Assembly: GCF_009728145.1 (NCBI RefSeq)
Contig: NZ_WOCA01000002.1
Coordinates: 62,001 to 126,000, forward strand
Length of the DNA: 64,000 nt
Direction of reading: 5' to 3'
Source of the DNA: Ornithinibacillus caprae
Lineage (GTDB): Bacteria; Bacillota; Bacilli; Bacillales; Amphibacillaceae
How positions within the stretch are numbered: the stretch's first letter is position 1; each line of letters starts with the position of its first letter. Under the pieces are notes generated by a model. The model saw only the letters and a list, made by a program, of their open reading frames with translations. It was not told where the DNA came from and made no database searches. The translations under genes and the position numbers were made by a program. Shown one piece after another: positions 42,154 to 52,407 of the stretch.

Positions 42154-42789
42154 ATGTATATGAAAATTAAAAGATTGATAGATATTATCCTCTCTTTAAT
42201 TGGACTTTTAGTATTATCACCGATTTATTTAATTCTTATTGTTGCTATTAAACTTGATTCAAGAGGTCCGGTACTATTTAAGCAAAAACGTGTTGGAATA
42301 AACAAAACTCATTTCAACATATTGAAGTTCCGTACTATGCGCATAGATACGCCTAAGGACACTCCAACTCATTTATTAGAGAACCCAGAACAATACATTA
42401 CTAATATGGGGAAGTTCTTGAGAAAGACTTCTCTTGATGAGCTACCTCAAATTTGGAATATCTTTGTTGGTCAGATGAGTATTATTGGTCCCCGCCCTGC
42501 ATTGTGGAATCAATATGACTTGATCGCTGAACGTGATAAATATGGAGCCAATGATGTTCCACCAGGGCTAACCGGCTGGGCACAGATTAACGGTCGTGAT
42601 GAGCTTCCGATTGAGGTAAAGTCCAAGTTAGATGGAGAGTACGTTGAAAGGATTAGTCTCTGGATGGATATAAAGTGCTTCTTTGGGACCATCGTTAGTG
42701 TTGTCAAAAGTGACGGTGTTGTTGAAGGTGGGACTGGAACTACAGCGAAGAAAGAAATCGCGAGTAGTAAGGAGAGTATTTCCAAATGA
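42154..42789 (+). CDS. undecaprenyl-phosphate sugar phosphotransferase (bacterial sugar transferase family)
   Basis: A 211-residue initiating transferase with one N-terminal membrane hairpin (about 8-32), then KQKRVG, FRTMR, LRKTSLDELPQIWNI, GQMSIIGPRPAL and PGLTGWAQINGRD, all diagnostic of the PglC/WcaJ C-terminal family. It loads the first sugar-1-phosphate of the repeat unit onto the lipid carrier. AGGAGTG precedes ATG 42154. It overlaps the next gene by four bases. Confidence 0.92.
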   Translation: MYMKIKRLIDIILSLIGLLVLSPIYLILIVAIKLDSRGPVLFKQKRVGINKTHFNILKFRTMRIDTPKDTPTHLLENPEQYITNMGKFLRKTSLDELPQIWNIFVGQMSIIGPRPALWNQYDLIAERDKYGANDVPPGLTGWAQINGRDELPIEVKSKLDGEYVERISLWMDIKCFFGTIVSVVKSDGVVEGGTGTTAKKEIASSKESISK

Positions 42790-43583
42790 AAAAAATACTG
42801 ATAACAGGTAAAAATAGTTATGTGGGTATGAGTCTGGAAAAATGGCTTGGAAACAATCCTGATAGTTATTCAATGGATTCGATTAGTTTAAGAGATGATT
42901 CGTGGAAGGAAAAAGACTTCTCAGAGTATGATGTGGTGTTTCATGTGGCTGCTGTAGTTCACAAAAAAGAAAGGCCTGAGATGGAAACTTTGTACTTTGA
43001 AGTAAATAGGGATTTGTCTGTAGAAGTGGCAAAGAGAGCAAAAGTAGCAGGAGTAAAACAGTTTATTTTCATGAGTACTATGGCAGTTTATGGTGAAGAA
43101 GGTAAGCTTGGACAAGAAGTAGTCATTAATCGGAAAACACCGGTTAATCCGAAGACTTTCTATGGATTCAGTAAGGTAGAGGCTGAGGCAGAACTCAATA
43201 AGTTAAATGTTGATAATTTCAGAGTTGTTGTATTAAGGCCACCAATGGTATATGGGCCTAACTGTCCTGGAAACTATGCTATGTTAGAAAAAATAGCAGA
43301 AAAATCACCAGTGTTTCCAATGATAGAGAATAAGCGGAGCATGCTTCATATAGACAAACTTTGTCAGTCTATTAAGGAATATATTGATAATGAAGTCGAA
43401 GGACTATATTTCCCTCAAGATGATGAGTATGTAAATACATGCCTAATGGTAAAAGAGCTAGCAGGGAAGAATGGCAAGTCGATTCATTTATCAAGAGTTG
43501 CTGGAATGGTTATAGAGGTAATCGGTAAAAGGGTTAATTTAATCAATAAGGTTTTTGGTAATTTGGTTTATGAAAAAGAGTGA
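42786..43583 (+). CDS. NAD-dependent epimerase/dehydratase (SDR family)
   Basis: A 265-residue extended SDR with TGKNSYVG (glycine loop), HVAAVVHK, MSTMAVYG and the catalytic Y-G-F-S-K. It is shorter than GalE (about 330), as in the WbpK/WcaG-like reductases that act on 4-keto sugars. It follows the initiating transferase by an ATGA overlap, so it likely makes the sugar that the transferase uses, taking the 4-keto product of the CapD-type dehydratase. Confidence 0.85.
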   Translation: MKKILITGKNSYVGMSLEKWLGNNPDSYSMDSISLRDDSWKEKDFSEYDVVFHVAAVVHKKERPEMETLYFEVNRDLSVEVAKRAKVAGVKQFIFMSTMAVYGEEGKLGQEVVINRKTPVNPKTFYGFSKVEAEAELNKLNVDNFRVVVLRPPMVYGPNCPGNYAMLEKIAEKSPVFPMIENKRSMLHIDKLCQSIKEYIDNEVEGLYFPQDDEYVNTCLMVKELAGKNGKSIHLSRVAGMVIEVIGKRVNLINKVFGNLVYEKE

Positions 43584-43601
43584 AGATAGGAGTATCTATT
43601 T

Positions 43602-44378
43602 ATGGAGCAAATTGATTTGACATTAGCAATTGTTACTTATAACAACTCAAGCATTATTGAAGATACAGTGAAGAGCGTCGTGGAAAACATCCCTACTAAC
43701 TATTCGTATAAACTGTATATTATCGATAATGATTCAATAGACAATACACTTGATTTAGTTAGAAAAAATAAAGGAAATATTGAAATTGTTGAACTTGGAG
43801 TTAATAAAGGGTTTGGCTATGGGCACAATGCAATTCTTGATATTATAAATTCTAAATATCACTTTATTATTAATCCAGATATTAAAATAGAAAACTCTGA
43901 TCAAATAAAAAAGATAGTTGAATATCTCGATAATAACCAAGATGTAGGAATGCTATCTCCTTTGATATTAAGTCCAGATCTTTCAATTCAATACTTATGT
44001 AAGATTAATCCTACTGTCTTTGATATGTTAATTAGAAGAATATCACCTAACCTTTTTAAGCAGAGACAGAACAAATATGTTATGAAGGAATCTGGTTATA
44101 ATCGTATTATGAGACTTGATTATGCAACTGGTTCTTTTATGGTTTTTAGAACTGACATTTATAAAAAATTAAAAGGCTTCGATGATGCTTTTTTTATGTA
44201 CTTAGAAGATGCAGATATAACGAGAAGGGTAAATCAAATATCTAAAGCAATCTTCTATCCTGAAGCAAGAGTTATTCATGCTTGGGAGAGAAGTGGTCAT
44301 AAAAGTTTTAAGTTTGCAAGAATAACAGTACAATCTATGATTATCTATTTTAATAAATGGGGATGGAAATTATTTTAG
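43602..44378 (+). CDS. GT2 glycosyltransferase (rhamnosyltransferase-like)
   Basis: A 258-residue family 2 glycosyltransferase: AIVTYNN at the N-terminus, IIDNDSID, GVNKGFGYGHN, NPDI in place of DxD, and FFMYLEDADITRR. The last motif is typical of WbbL-like rhamnosyltransferases, and the cluster also makes dTDP-rhamnose. It is the first gene of the very AT-rich block that runs to 50039. Confidence 0.85.
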   Translation: MEQIDLTLAIVTYNNSSIIEDTVKSVVENIPTNYSYKLYIIDNDSIDNTLDLVRKNKGNIEIVELGVNKGFGYGHNAILDIINSKYHFIINPDIKIENSDQIKKIVEYLDNNQDVGMLSPLILSPDLSIQYLCKINPTVFDMLIRRISPNLFKQRQNKYVMKESGYNRIMRLDYATGSFMVFRTDIYKKLKGFDDAFFMYLEDADITRRVNQISKAIFYPEARVIHAWERSGHKSFKFARITVQSMIIYFNKWGWKLF

Positions 44379-44426
44379 ATAGTCATTAAGTTTGAAGGAT
44401 AATCCTGTGAAAGGGGAAGTTTTGGT

Positions 44427-45281
44427 GTGGGAAATAAAGTAAGTGTTGTTATACCAACTTATAAGAGAACTGGTGAACGGCTAACAAAAACAATACAAAG
44501 TGTTTTACAACAGACATATAAAAATTTGGAGATTATAGTTGTTGATGATAATGGCAATCCAGAGTATTCAAAGGAATTAGTAAATGCATTAAAAATGTAT
44601 CCTGAAATTAAATATATCGCTCATAGGGAAAATAGAGGAGCTTGTGAAGCTAGAAACACAGGTATATTAAATAGTGAAGGTGAATTTATTGCTTTTTTGG
44701 ATGATGATGATACATGGGAGTCAAATAAAATTGAAAAACAGCTTGATAAATTTAACAAGCCAAACATAGGGCTAGTATATTGTGGAATTAAATACTACTA
44801 TGAGAAAAATGATAAGGTAGAATATAAAAGTGCAATTAAGTATGATGATCCTTGTAGGGAATTGCTAATGCATAATTATATTGGGTCTACTTCCTGTGGA
44901 ATAGTTAGAAAGACCTGTGCTATAGCAGTAGGAATGTTTGACAAAAATCTCAAGTCAGGTCAGGATCTTGACTTTTGGTATAGAATAGCTGAAAAATACG
45001 AGGTTGACTGTGTTGAGGAGTGTCTCCTTAATTATACAATATATACTGAAGATACTATTACTTCTAATATAAATAATAGATTGGAAAGTAATCTTTATTT
45101 AAAAGAAAAGTACGGTTCAAGGATTAAACATGACACAGAGTTAATAACAATTTACAACTTGAAGATTTTGAAAGCTTACCTAAAATTAAAACAGCCGATT
45201 AAGGCCGCTAAACATATAAAAAAATCTATCATTGAACGAGAGCTTTCATTAAAACATGCTCTTCAATCGATTCTCAGATAG
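44427..45281 (+). CDS. GT2 glycosyltransferase
   Basis: A 284-residue GT-A enzyme with SVVIPTYKR, VVDDNGN, NRGACEARNTG and FLDDDDTW (the DxD metal site), followed by SGQDLDFWYRIAEKY. GTG 44427 is supported by AAAGGGGAAG upstream. It has no membrane segment. The donor and acceptor sugars cannot be told from the sequence. Confidence 0.85.
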   Translation: MGNKVSVVIPTYKRTGERLTKTIQSVLQQTYKNLEIIVVDDNGNPEYSKELVNALKMYPEIKYIAHRENRGACEARNTGILNSEGEFIAFLDDDDTWESNKIEKQLDKFNKPNIGLVYCGIKYYYEKNDKVEYKSAIKYDDPCRELLMHNYIGSTSCGIVRKTCAIAVGMFDKNLKSGQDLDFWYRIAEKYEVDCVEECLLNYTIYTEDTITSNINNRLESNLYLKEKYGSRIKHDTELITIYNLKILKAYLKLKQPIKAAKHIKKSIIERELSLKHALQSILR

Positions 45282-45319
45282 CCTTCTGTAATTTTATATA
45301 AAAGAGGTTTATAAAAAAT

Positions 45320-46384
45320 ATGATTATTTATTACTTTTTACTCGCAATTACTTATTTTTTTTATATTACTAAACTAAATAACTATAAAATTAATAACACA
45401 AATGTATTTCTTTTTATCTTTAGTATTATTTTATTAGTAATTAGCGGCATGAGATACGGAGTAGGAACCGATTTTTTTTCTTATTATAATTATTATTTAA
45501 ATTTCACTCTTTTGGACGGGGTCTTTGAACCTTTTTATAATATCTTGAATTATTTAAGTTATAGGATTTCTGACAATCCGCAATTTTTAATTTTCATTAC
45601 TAGTTTCATTATTATAGGATTAGTATATATTTCTATAAACAGATTCTCAATTAATTCAAGCATGAGTGTTGTAATTTTTGTGTTTGGTTTTTTTTACTTT
45701 GATTCAATGAATGTAATCAGACAATATATTGCAGCTGTAATTATATTATTTGCAGCACACCAGTACTTACTTAGAAATAAAAATCTATTTTTTATATTTA
45801 GTGTTGTTTTAGCTACATTGTTCCACTACAGTGCTGCATTTTCAATTATTATGTTGTTGTTTAAAAAAATAAAATTTAAGAGATATTTTGCAGTACCATA
45901 TTTAGTTATTGTTGTTATATTAGTTCCTTTTTTGGGACGTATCCAGAATTTTCTTTTTAGCATAGTAAATGAGTTGCCTATTGTTAATGAATATATAGTT
46001 TATGATCAGTTTCGAATTAATTTAAATGCTTCACCTTATGATTTTATTCTTTACTCACTGATATTTTTAATAGCTGCATACGCTTTTAATGGGAATTATA
46101 TAAATGAAAAAAAAGCAGAATATAATTTTTATCTTAATTCAATGGCAGTAGTGGTAGCACTTAAAGCACTATCATTAGAGAATAAATTTTTTGATAGATT
46201 AACCCTTTACTTCACTATCTTTATCATATTTTTATTACCATTAACTATTAAAGCGTTAGGTATTAAAGAAAGAAAGAGTATTGAGGTTTTGATAATTGTA
46301 TTTTTTATGATTTATGCTTTTGTAAGAATATATACAGGTCAAGCAGGTGTTATTAATTACGACATTTTCATAAACCATAAATAA
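45320..46384 (+). CDS. EpsG-family polysaccharide polymerase
   Basis: A 354-residue, very hydrophobic protein with about ten membrane segments. It has the EpsG landmarks RYGVGTDFFSYYNYY near residue 46, NVIRQYIAA and LFHYSAA. Such proteins act as Wzy-like polymerases that join repeat units on the outer face of the membrane. It is placed between glycosyltransferases, as usual. Confidence 0.85.
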   Translation: MIIYYFLLAITYFFYITKLNNYKINNTNVFLFIFSIILLVISGMRYGVGTDFFSYYNYYLNFTLLDGVFEPFYNILNYLSYRISDNPQFLIFITSFIIIGLVYISINRFSINSSMSVVIFVFGFFYFDSMNVIRQYIAAVIILFAAHQYLLRNKNLFFIFSVVLATLFHYSAAFSIIMLLFKKIKFKRYFAVPYLVIVVILVPFLGRIQNFLFSIVNELPIVNEYIVYDQFRINLNASPYDFILYSLIFLIAAYAFNGNYINEKKAEYNFYLNSMAVVVALKALSLENKFFDRLTLYFTIFIIFLLPLTIKALGIKERKSIEVLIIVFFMIYAFVRIYTGQAGVINYDIFINHK

Positions 46385-46425
46385 TCTGTTGTGATCTTTC
46401 ACAAAAAATATGTGAGGTTTTAAAA

Positions 46426-47319
46426 ATGTATAATTTTTGTTTTGTAATTTTGCACTACAATGTACTACAAGATACCATCGAATGTGTGGACTCTATAATA
46501 AAAATTGCTAGAGATAAAAAAATAGAAATAGTAGTAGTTGATAATAATTCACCAAATAAAAGTGGAAGAGAATTAAAAACAATTTATAAAGAGTATAAAA
46601 ATGTTCATATAATTGTAAACGCTGAAAATTTGGGCTTTGCAAAAGGAAATAATATTGGGTATGATTTTGCCAAAAATCAACTCAAAGCAGATTTTGTAGC
46701 CATAATAAACAATGACACTATGATGATAGATGAGTATTTCGTTGATAAAATTATGACTCTTTTTTTAGAAGAAGAATTTCATATAATGGGACCAGACATA
46801 ATTACTAAAAACGGTGAACATCAAAACCCTTATAAAGAGAAAGCAGTAAGTTTAGAAGAGGTTGAAAAATTCCTGAAAAATTATAAAATGATTAAAAAAA
46901 TTAGCAAAGTTAAAATAATGATTAAAAGAATTTTATTTAAAAGTAAATTTTTAATTAATTTAATTAAATCAATAAAAAAAGATAAAAACAAAATTTTTGA
47001 TTATAAAATATCATATCATAACGTTGTTTTACACGGTTCAGCAATAGTTTATTCTCCTTTATATATTAAAAATGAAAAATATGCTTTTCATCCAGATACC
47101 TTTATGTATGTAGAAGAGGATATTTTGTATCATTTATGTTTAATGAAAAATTATATCATAAAATATAACCCTATAACCAAAATATACCATAAGGAAGATT
47201 CAGCGACCGATTCTTTATTGAACTCTGATGAGAAAAAACAAGAATTCATTCTAGAAAATCACAAGACTTCATATAAAGTTTTAAGAGACTTATTAAAAAA
47301 TTCAAAAAATGAGGGGTAA
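46426..47319 (+). CDS. GT2 glycosyltransferase with basic insertion
   Basis: A 297-residue GT2 protein: VILHYN, VVDNNSPN, NAENLGFAKGNNIGY, INNDTMM and FMYVEEDILYHL. A lysine-rich segment at about residues 145-195 interrupts the usual fold and may touch the membrane. GC content is very low, like the rest of the block. Confidence 0.82.
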   Translation: MYNFCFVILHYNVLQDTIECVDSIIKIARDKKIEIVVVDNNSPNKSGRELKTIYKEYKNVHIIVNAENLGFAKGNNIGYDFAKNQLKADFVAIINNDTMMIDEYFVDKIMTLFLEEEFHIMGPDIITKNGEHQNPYKEKAVSLEEVEKFLKNYKMIKKISKVKIMIKRILFKSKFLINLIKSIKKDKNKIFDYKISYHNVVLHGSAIVYSPLYIKNEKYAFHPDTFMYVEEDILYHLCLMKNYIIKYNPITKIYHKEDSATDSLLNSDEKKQEFILENHKTSYKVLRDLLKNSKNEG

Positions 47320-47331
47320 GTGTATATTATA

Positions 47332-48534
47332 ATGAATAAAGAACTGTTATTGTTAGGAGCCTTTGATAGATATAATTACGGGGATTTATTATTTCCTATT
47401 ATATTCAAAAAATATATAGAGGTATATAGAAATGATATATATAATCATTATTCAAAAATAATTCCTACAGCGCTGGAAAACTCGGATTTGAGCAAAGTTG
47501 GAGGTTTACCCACTGTTGCGTGGAAAGATCTAAATAAAAATACTAATAAGGATGTTATAGTGGTTGGTGGAGATGTGCTAGGGGCAACAACTTCTGGTTT
47601 ATACCTTGATTCACTTGATTCATTCTACAAACAAATTGTTATGAAAATAGTAAAAAAATATATTAATAAAAACTATATACAGTATAAAGCCGATAAAAAG
47701 TTTCAAGTAAATAACATTCTTCCCTATGTACCTAACTATTCTGAAGAAAATATTAAAAACATTACTTACAATGCTGTGAGTGGATCTGGATTAATTTCTC
47801 AGAAAATAGACGATGAGCATAAAAAAATAATAATCAATAGACTTGAAAAATCTAGTTATGTCTCAGTCAGAGATAATAAATCTCAAGAAGCTTTAGTTAG
47901 TGCAGGCATAGATGTTAAATTATCGCCTGACTCTGCAGCTGTAATGTCCGACTTCTTTCCGTTATCTGAACTATCTAAAGAAGTTAGTGATAAAAATATT
48001 TTATCATTACAAGAAAAAAAATATGTAGTACTTCAGGTTGGGTATTGGAAAAGTAAAAATAACATTAATGAAATAGTCGAACAGTTGAAATTAATATACT
48101 CGACTGGAAATGTTGAAGTTGTTCTGTTACCAATTGGGTTTGCATCCAATCATGATGATTTAATTGCTTTAAATAAAATTTCAAATAAATTGGATTTTAA
48201 ACATTATTATTTTAAAGATATATCAATATGGGACATCATGTTCATAATTGGAAGTGCTAGCTTCTTCTTGGGTACTAGTTTACATGGAAACATAACGGCT
48301 ATGTCCTTCGGAGTTCCAAATATGGGGTTGAACAAAAATATTTATAAATTAGATAAATATTTAAATTCATGGGGAACAAAGCCATTTAACAAATGTATAA
48401 ACTTTAATGAAATTTATGATCAATATATTAAAAGTAAGGACTTTGACAAAGAGGCTTTACAAGTGAATCAAATGAACACACGAAAATTAGTTTATGAAAA
48501 TAATAATAATTTATTGAATATGTTACTAAGTTAA
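47332..48534 (+). CDS. polysaccharide pyruvyl transferase-family protein
   Basis: A 400-residue protein opening with LLLLGAFDRYNYGDLLFPIIF and ending with SASFFLGTSLHGNITAMSFGVPN, the hallmark blocks of the pyruvyltransferase (CsaB/EpsO/WcaK) family. It adds ketal-linked pyruvate to sugars, which gives the polymer charge. The start is uncertain: GTG 47320 is too close to the GAGGGG box, and ATG 47332 is far from it but gives the expected N-terminus. Confidence 0.82.
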   Translation: MNKELLLLGAFDRYNYGDLLFPIIFKKYIEVYRNDIYNHYSKIIPTALENSDLSKVGGLPTVAWKDLNKNTNKDVIVVGGDVLGATTSGLYLDSLDSFYKQIVMKIVKKYINKNYIQYKADKKFQVNNILPYVPNYSEENIKNITYNAVSGSGLISQKIDDEHKKIIINRLEKSSYVSVRDNKSQEALVSAGIDVKLSPDSAAVMSDFFPLSELSKEVSDKNILSLQEKKYVVLQVGYWKSKNNINEIVEQLKLIYSTGNVEVVLLPIGFASNHDDLIALNKISNKLDFKHYYFKDISIWDIMFIIGSASFFLGTSLHGNITAMSFGVPNMGLNKNIYKLDKYLNSWGTKPFNKCINFNEIYDQYIKSKDFDKEALQVNQMNTRKLVYENNNNLLNMLLS

Positions 48535-48593
48535 TAGTTAATAAATGAATTTAAATTTATGAAAATAATACATTACTTTTAAGAAGGGTAGCA

Positions 48594-50039
48594 ATGAAAA
48601 ATAAAATTTTAAAGTTTAAAGCAACGGGTCCTTTATTTTTATTATTTGCACAGTATACATCTAAAATAGTAGGACCCTTAGTTAGTCTTTTGGTTGTGAG
48701 GTATTTAGGACCTGAAGAATATGGGTTTTACGCTGCAGCACTTGCGATAGTTGCATTGTTAAGCTTTCTTCCGGATTTTGGTTTGCAACAATCGGCATTG
48801 AAAATTTCAGCAAATAATGATTTTACCTTGTCGAAAATTATTAAAAGTACAATTATTACAAGTGTAACTTACTCATTGATTACTTTTCTAATAATGATTA
48901 TATGGTTAAATATATTTGATTATGAAAGAAAAGTGTACTTGCTATCATTAATATTAGCTTTTAATTTCTTTCGTACTTCCTTTTTAATAGTTTCAACTAC
49001 TATGTTACAAATAAGATTGGAGTACATGCGATTAGGGGTATGGAATCTAATTGTTAATTCATCACAATGGATGTTAACGATATTGGCGATTCTTTTGAAA
49101 GCTGAAATATACTCCTTAATTTTTTGGCCAGTATTTATATCATTTTTATTATCCTTATTTATGTTCTTAAAAGAGGGAGCTCGGCTAAGAATTTTTAGAA
49201 GAGAAGGTTTTTTATCCCAAAGTATACTAACAAACCTTGTTGGTCAATCAATGGAGTTTGGTGCTGGGGGATCTATGCAACAGTTATATCATAGATCAGA
49301 TGCTGCTATTTTATCTGCAACACGAAATCCTATTGAAGTGGGGTACTTTACCGTTGCTTATAAAATTACAGATTTAATAAACTTCTTGCCTTCAGTTTTA
49401 TTCAATCAAGTCTTGTACCCAAAATTATTTAGTTGGAGTAAAAACGATAGGGAAAAATATCTTGTAAGCTATAAAATCCTTAATAATACAATGATATTTA
49501 TTGGAGCTTCAGCATGTTCGTTTATATTACTTTTTTCTGAAGAGATTACTTATTTGATTTTCGGAACTAGAGAAGATTTTCTAAGCACTCTTCTAAACAT
49601 TATGGTGTTGGCTATTCCATTTAGGTTTCTTGCTAGCTCTACCGGTGCAATATTAACAACAGACAATTTAATTAGAAAAAAAATAAAATTTCAATTTATT
49701 ATTGCATTTATTAATGTAGGGCTTAATGCTATTTTTATTCCAATTTACGGTGCAATATCAGCGGCGATATTAATGTTTTTTACAGATATTCTATTGTTAC
49801 TCGGGTACCTATTATTGGTAAACAAGTTTGTGACTCAGTCACACTTTAATAGAAAAATATTTTTCCAGATACCAATAATTGTGATTTTAGTTTCTTGTTC
49901 AGTTTTATTTAGCGATTATAATTTAGGTTTTCGGTTTTTTATAATTATTTTAATTTTAAGCCTATTTGGTTTTACGTACTGGATTTCATTAGGAAATAAA
50001 GAAAAGGGTCAAATTGATCAATTTTTATTTAAGAGATAA
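48594..50039 (+). CDS. Wzx-type polysaccharide flippase
   Basis: A 481-residue membrane protein with about 12-14 helices. The N-terminal VRYLGPEEYGFYAAALAIVALLSFLPDFGLQQ pattern is typical of the MOP/PST flippases. It moves lipid-linked repeat units across the membrane for EpsG polymerisation. It is the last gene of the AT-rich block. GC content rises at the next gene. Confidence 0.88.
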   Translation: MKNKILKFKATGPLFLLFAQYTSKIVGPLVSLLVVRYLGPEEYGFYAAALAIVALLSFLPDFGLQQSALKISANNDFTLSKIIKSTIITSVTYSLITFLIMIIWLNIFDYERKVYLLSLILAFNFFRTSFLIVSTTMLQIRLEYMRLGVWNLIVNSSQWMLTILAILLKAEIYSLIFWPVFISFLLSLFMFLKEGARLRIFRREGFLSQSILTNLVGQSMEFGAGGSMQQLYHRSDAAILSATRNPIEVGYFTVAYKITDLINFLPSVLFNQVLYPKLFSWSKNDREKYLVSYKILNNTMIFIGASACSFILLFSEEITYLIFGTREDFLSTLLNIMVLAIPFRFLASSTGAILTTDNLIRKKIKFQFIIAFINVGLNAIFIPIYGAISAAILMFFTDILLLLGYLLLVNKFVTQSHFNRKIFFQIPIIVILVSCSVLFSDYNLGFRFFIIILILSLFGFTYWISLGNKEKGQIDQFLFKR

Positions 50040-50085
50040 CTATTAAATTAGGGTTATGGAATAATTAGAAAAGGAGTTTTTTTAC

Positions 50086-50964
50086 ATGAAAGGTATTATT
50101 CTAGCAGGGGGAAGTGGCACTCGCTTATATCCCTTAACGATGGTAACAAGTAAACAACTATTACCAGTTTATGATAAACCTATGATTTTTTACCCTTTAT
50201 CGACTCTAATGTTAGCGGGTATTAAGGATATATTAATTATTTCAACGCCAGAAGACACCCCACGATTTAGGGAATTACTTGGAGATGGGTCTCAGTTTGG
50301 AATAGATCTTGAGTATAAAGTTCAGCCGAGGCCGGATGGGTTAGCCCAGGCTTTTTTAATTGGAGAAGAGTTTATAGGCGATGACTCTGTTGCTATGATT
50401 CTGGGAGATAATATTTATTATGGTAGCGGAATGAGAAAAATTCTTCAAAGAGCAGCAATGAAGGAAAGCGGAGCAACAGTATTTGGATATCATGTACAAG
50501 ATCCTCAACGATTCGGTGTTGTAGAGTTTAATGAGGACGGGAAGGTAATTAGTGTTGAAGAAAAGCCAGAAGTACCAAAATCTAATTATGCTATTACTGG
50601 CTTATATTTTTATGATAATCGTGTAGTTGATATTGCCAAAAATGTGAAACCTTCTGCACGTGGTGAACTTGAAATTACTTCAGTAAACGAAGCATATTTG
50701 AAACTGGGAGATTTGGAAGTAGAATTATTAGGTAGAGGATTTACTTGGCTGGATACAGGGACCCATCAAAGCTTAGTCGAGGCAACAAATTTTGTTAAAA
50801 CAGTTGAAGAACATCAAGGCATTAAGATTGCAGCTCCAGAGGAAGTTGCCTTTATAAATGGCTGGATTACTAAGGATCAATTGTGGGATTGTGGTGAAAA
50901 ACTTAACAAAACCGGATATGGTCAATATTTATTGAAAGTGGCAAATGGAGAAATACAATATTAA
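50086..50964 (+). CDS. rfbA: glucose-1-phosphate thymidylyltransferase
   Basis: A 292-residue RmlA with [32 protein letters not shown] and [18 protein letters not shown]. It makes dTDP-glucose, the first step to dTDP-L-rhamnose. It heads the rmlACDB set. AAAGGAG precedes the ATG. Confidence 0.95.
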   Translation: MKGIILAGGSGTRLYPLTMVTSKQLLPVYDKPMIFYPLSTLMLAGIKDILIISTPEDTPRFRELLGDGSQFGIDLEYKVQPRPDGLAQAFLIGEEFIGDDSVAMILGDNIYYGSGMRKILQRAAMKESGATVFGYHVQDPQRFGVVEFNEDGKVISVEEKPEVPKSNYAITGLYFYDNRVVDIAKNVKPSARGELEITSVNEAYLKLGDLEVELLGRGFTWLDTGTHQSLVEATNFVKTVEEHQGIKIAAPEEVAFINGWITKDQLWDCGEKLNKTGYGQYLLKVANGEIQY

Positions 50965-50984
50965 GACTGGAAAGAAGTGAAAGA

Positions 50985-51548
50985 ATGATGAAACTTACTA
51001 AAACTAATTTAGATGGTGTCGTTATAGTTGAGCCAAACGTATTTGGTGACCATCGTGGCTGGTTTATGGAGACATATAATGAAGCAAATTTGTTGGAAGC
51101 TGGAATCAATATAAAATTTGTTCAAGATAATCAATCATTTTCAGCTGCTAAGGGTACATTAAGAGGATTACATTACCAACTTGAGCCTAAAGCCCAAACG
51201 AAACTGGTACGTTGTACTAGGGGGGCAATTTATGATGTTGCTGTAGATATTCGAAAAGGTAGTCCTACTTATGGACAGTGGTTTGGGATTGATTTAACAG
51301 AACAAAATAAAAAGCAATTACTAATTCCAAAAGGATTTGCTCATGGGTTTATGACCATAACTGAAAATGTAGAAGTACAATATAAAGTGGATGAGCTATA
51401 CGCACCAGAGTGTGATCGAGGTATTATCTGGAATGACCCTATAATTGGAATCAAATGGCCTATGGATATAAAGCCAATTTTATCCGAAAAAGATGAAAAG
51501 GCACCGGTACTAAAGGATGCTGAGAATAACTTCAGCTATGAGGAGTAG
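50985..51548 (+). CDS. rfbC: dTDP-4-dehydrorhamnose 3,5-epimerase
   Basis: A 187-residue cupin-fold RmlC with the substrate block FVQDNQSFS...GTLRGLHYQ (catalytic base H63) and PKGFAHGF. It inverts C3 and C5 of the 4-keto sugar. The start may be either of two adjacent ATG codons (50985, 50988). Its stop is 4 nt before the next start. Confidence 0.94.
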   Translation: MMKLTKTNLDGVVIVEPNVFGDHRGWFMETYNEANLLEAGINIKFVQDNQSFSAAKGTLRGLHYQLEPKAQTKLVRCTRGAIYDVAVDIRKGSPTYGQWFGIDLTEQNKKQLLIPKGFAHGFMTITENVEVQYKVDELYAPECDRGIIWNDPIIGIKWPMDIKPILSEKDEKAPVLKDAENNFSYEE

Positions 51549-51552
51549 TCAT

Positions 51553-52407
51553 ATGAGGGTATTAGTAACTGGATATACTGGTCAGCTAGGTTACGATGTC
51601 GTACAAATTGGTTCGGAAATCGGTTTAAACATGTTGGGAATAGGTTCCAAGGATTTAGATATTACGAACGAAGCTGCAGTTGCTTATTACGTTAAAGAAT
51701 TGCATCCTGATGCAATTATTCACTGTGCTGCGTATACAGCAGTTGATAAAGCAGAAGATGATAAGAAGATGTGTTGGAATGTAAACGTTGAAGGAACAAA
51801 GCACTTAGCTAAAGCTGCAAGAGAGATAGATGCAAAGTTTTTATATATAAGTACTGATTATGTGTTTAACGGAGAAGGGGAATTACCATTCCTAGAAACA
51901 GATAAAATAAATCCTATAGGATATTATGGATTTACAAAATTTGAAGGTGAAAAAGTAGTTAAACAACTGTTAGATCAATGGTTTATTTTACGTATCTCTT
52001 GGGTTTTTGGTATAAATGGAAATAATTTCGTTAAAACGATGCTTAGATTAGCGGAAACAGGAAATGAATTAAATGTTGTAGGTGACCAAGTGGGTTCTCC
52101 TACTTATACATTCGATTTAGCACGATTGATTATTGAAATGATCCAAAGCGATAAATATGGAGTTTATCATGCTTCAAACGAAGGGTTTTGTAGTTGGGCA
52201 GAGTTTGCTCAGGAAATATTCAGACAAGCTAATGCAGATGTAAAAGTTAATTCAATATCTACTGAAGAGTATCCAACTCGTGCCGTCCGTCCAAAAAATT
52301 CACGGATGTCTAAGCAAAAGCTGATCGAAAATGGTTTTCGTCCCTTACCAAAATGGCAAGATGCACTAGAACATTATATAAATGAAATAAAAAAAGAGGT
52401 GAAATAA
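51553..52407 (+). CDS. rfbD: dTDP-4-dehydrorhamnose reductase
   Basis: A 284-residue RmlD with VTGYTGQLGYDV, HCAAYTAVDKAE, STDYVF and the catalytic YGFTK. It makes dTDP-L-rhamnose. ATG 51553 has GAGGAGT upstream. The longer in-frame reading from 51517 would overlap rfbC and lacks a ribosome site. Confidence 0.94.
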   Translation: MRVLVTGYTGQLGYDVVQIGSEIGLNMLGIGSKDLDITNEAAVAYYVKELHPDAIIHCAAYTAVDKAEDDKKMCWNVNVEGTKHLAKAAREIDAKFLYISTDYVFNGEGELPFLETDKINPIGYYGFTKFEGEKVVKQLLDQWFILRISWVFGINGNNFVKTMLRLAETGNELNVVGDQVGSPTYTFDLARLIIEMIQSDKYGVYHASNEGFCSWAEFAQEIFRQANADVKVNSISTEEYPTRAVRPKNSRMSKQKLIENGFRPLPKWQDALEHYINEIKKEVK

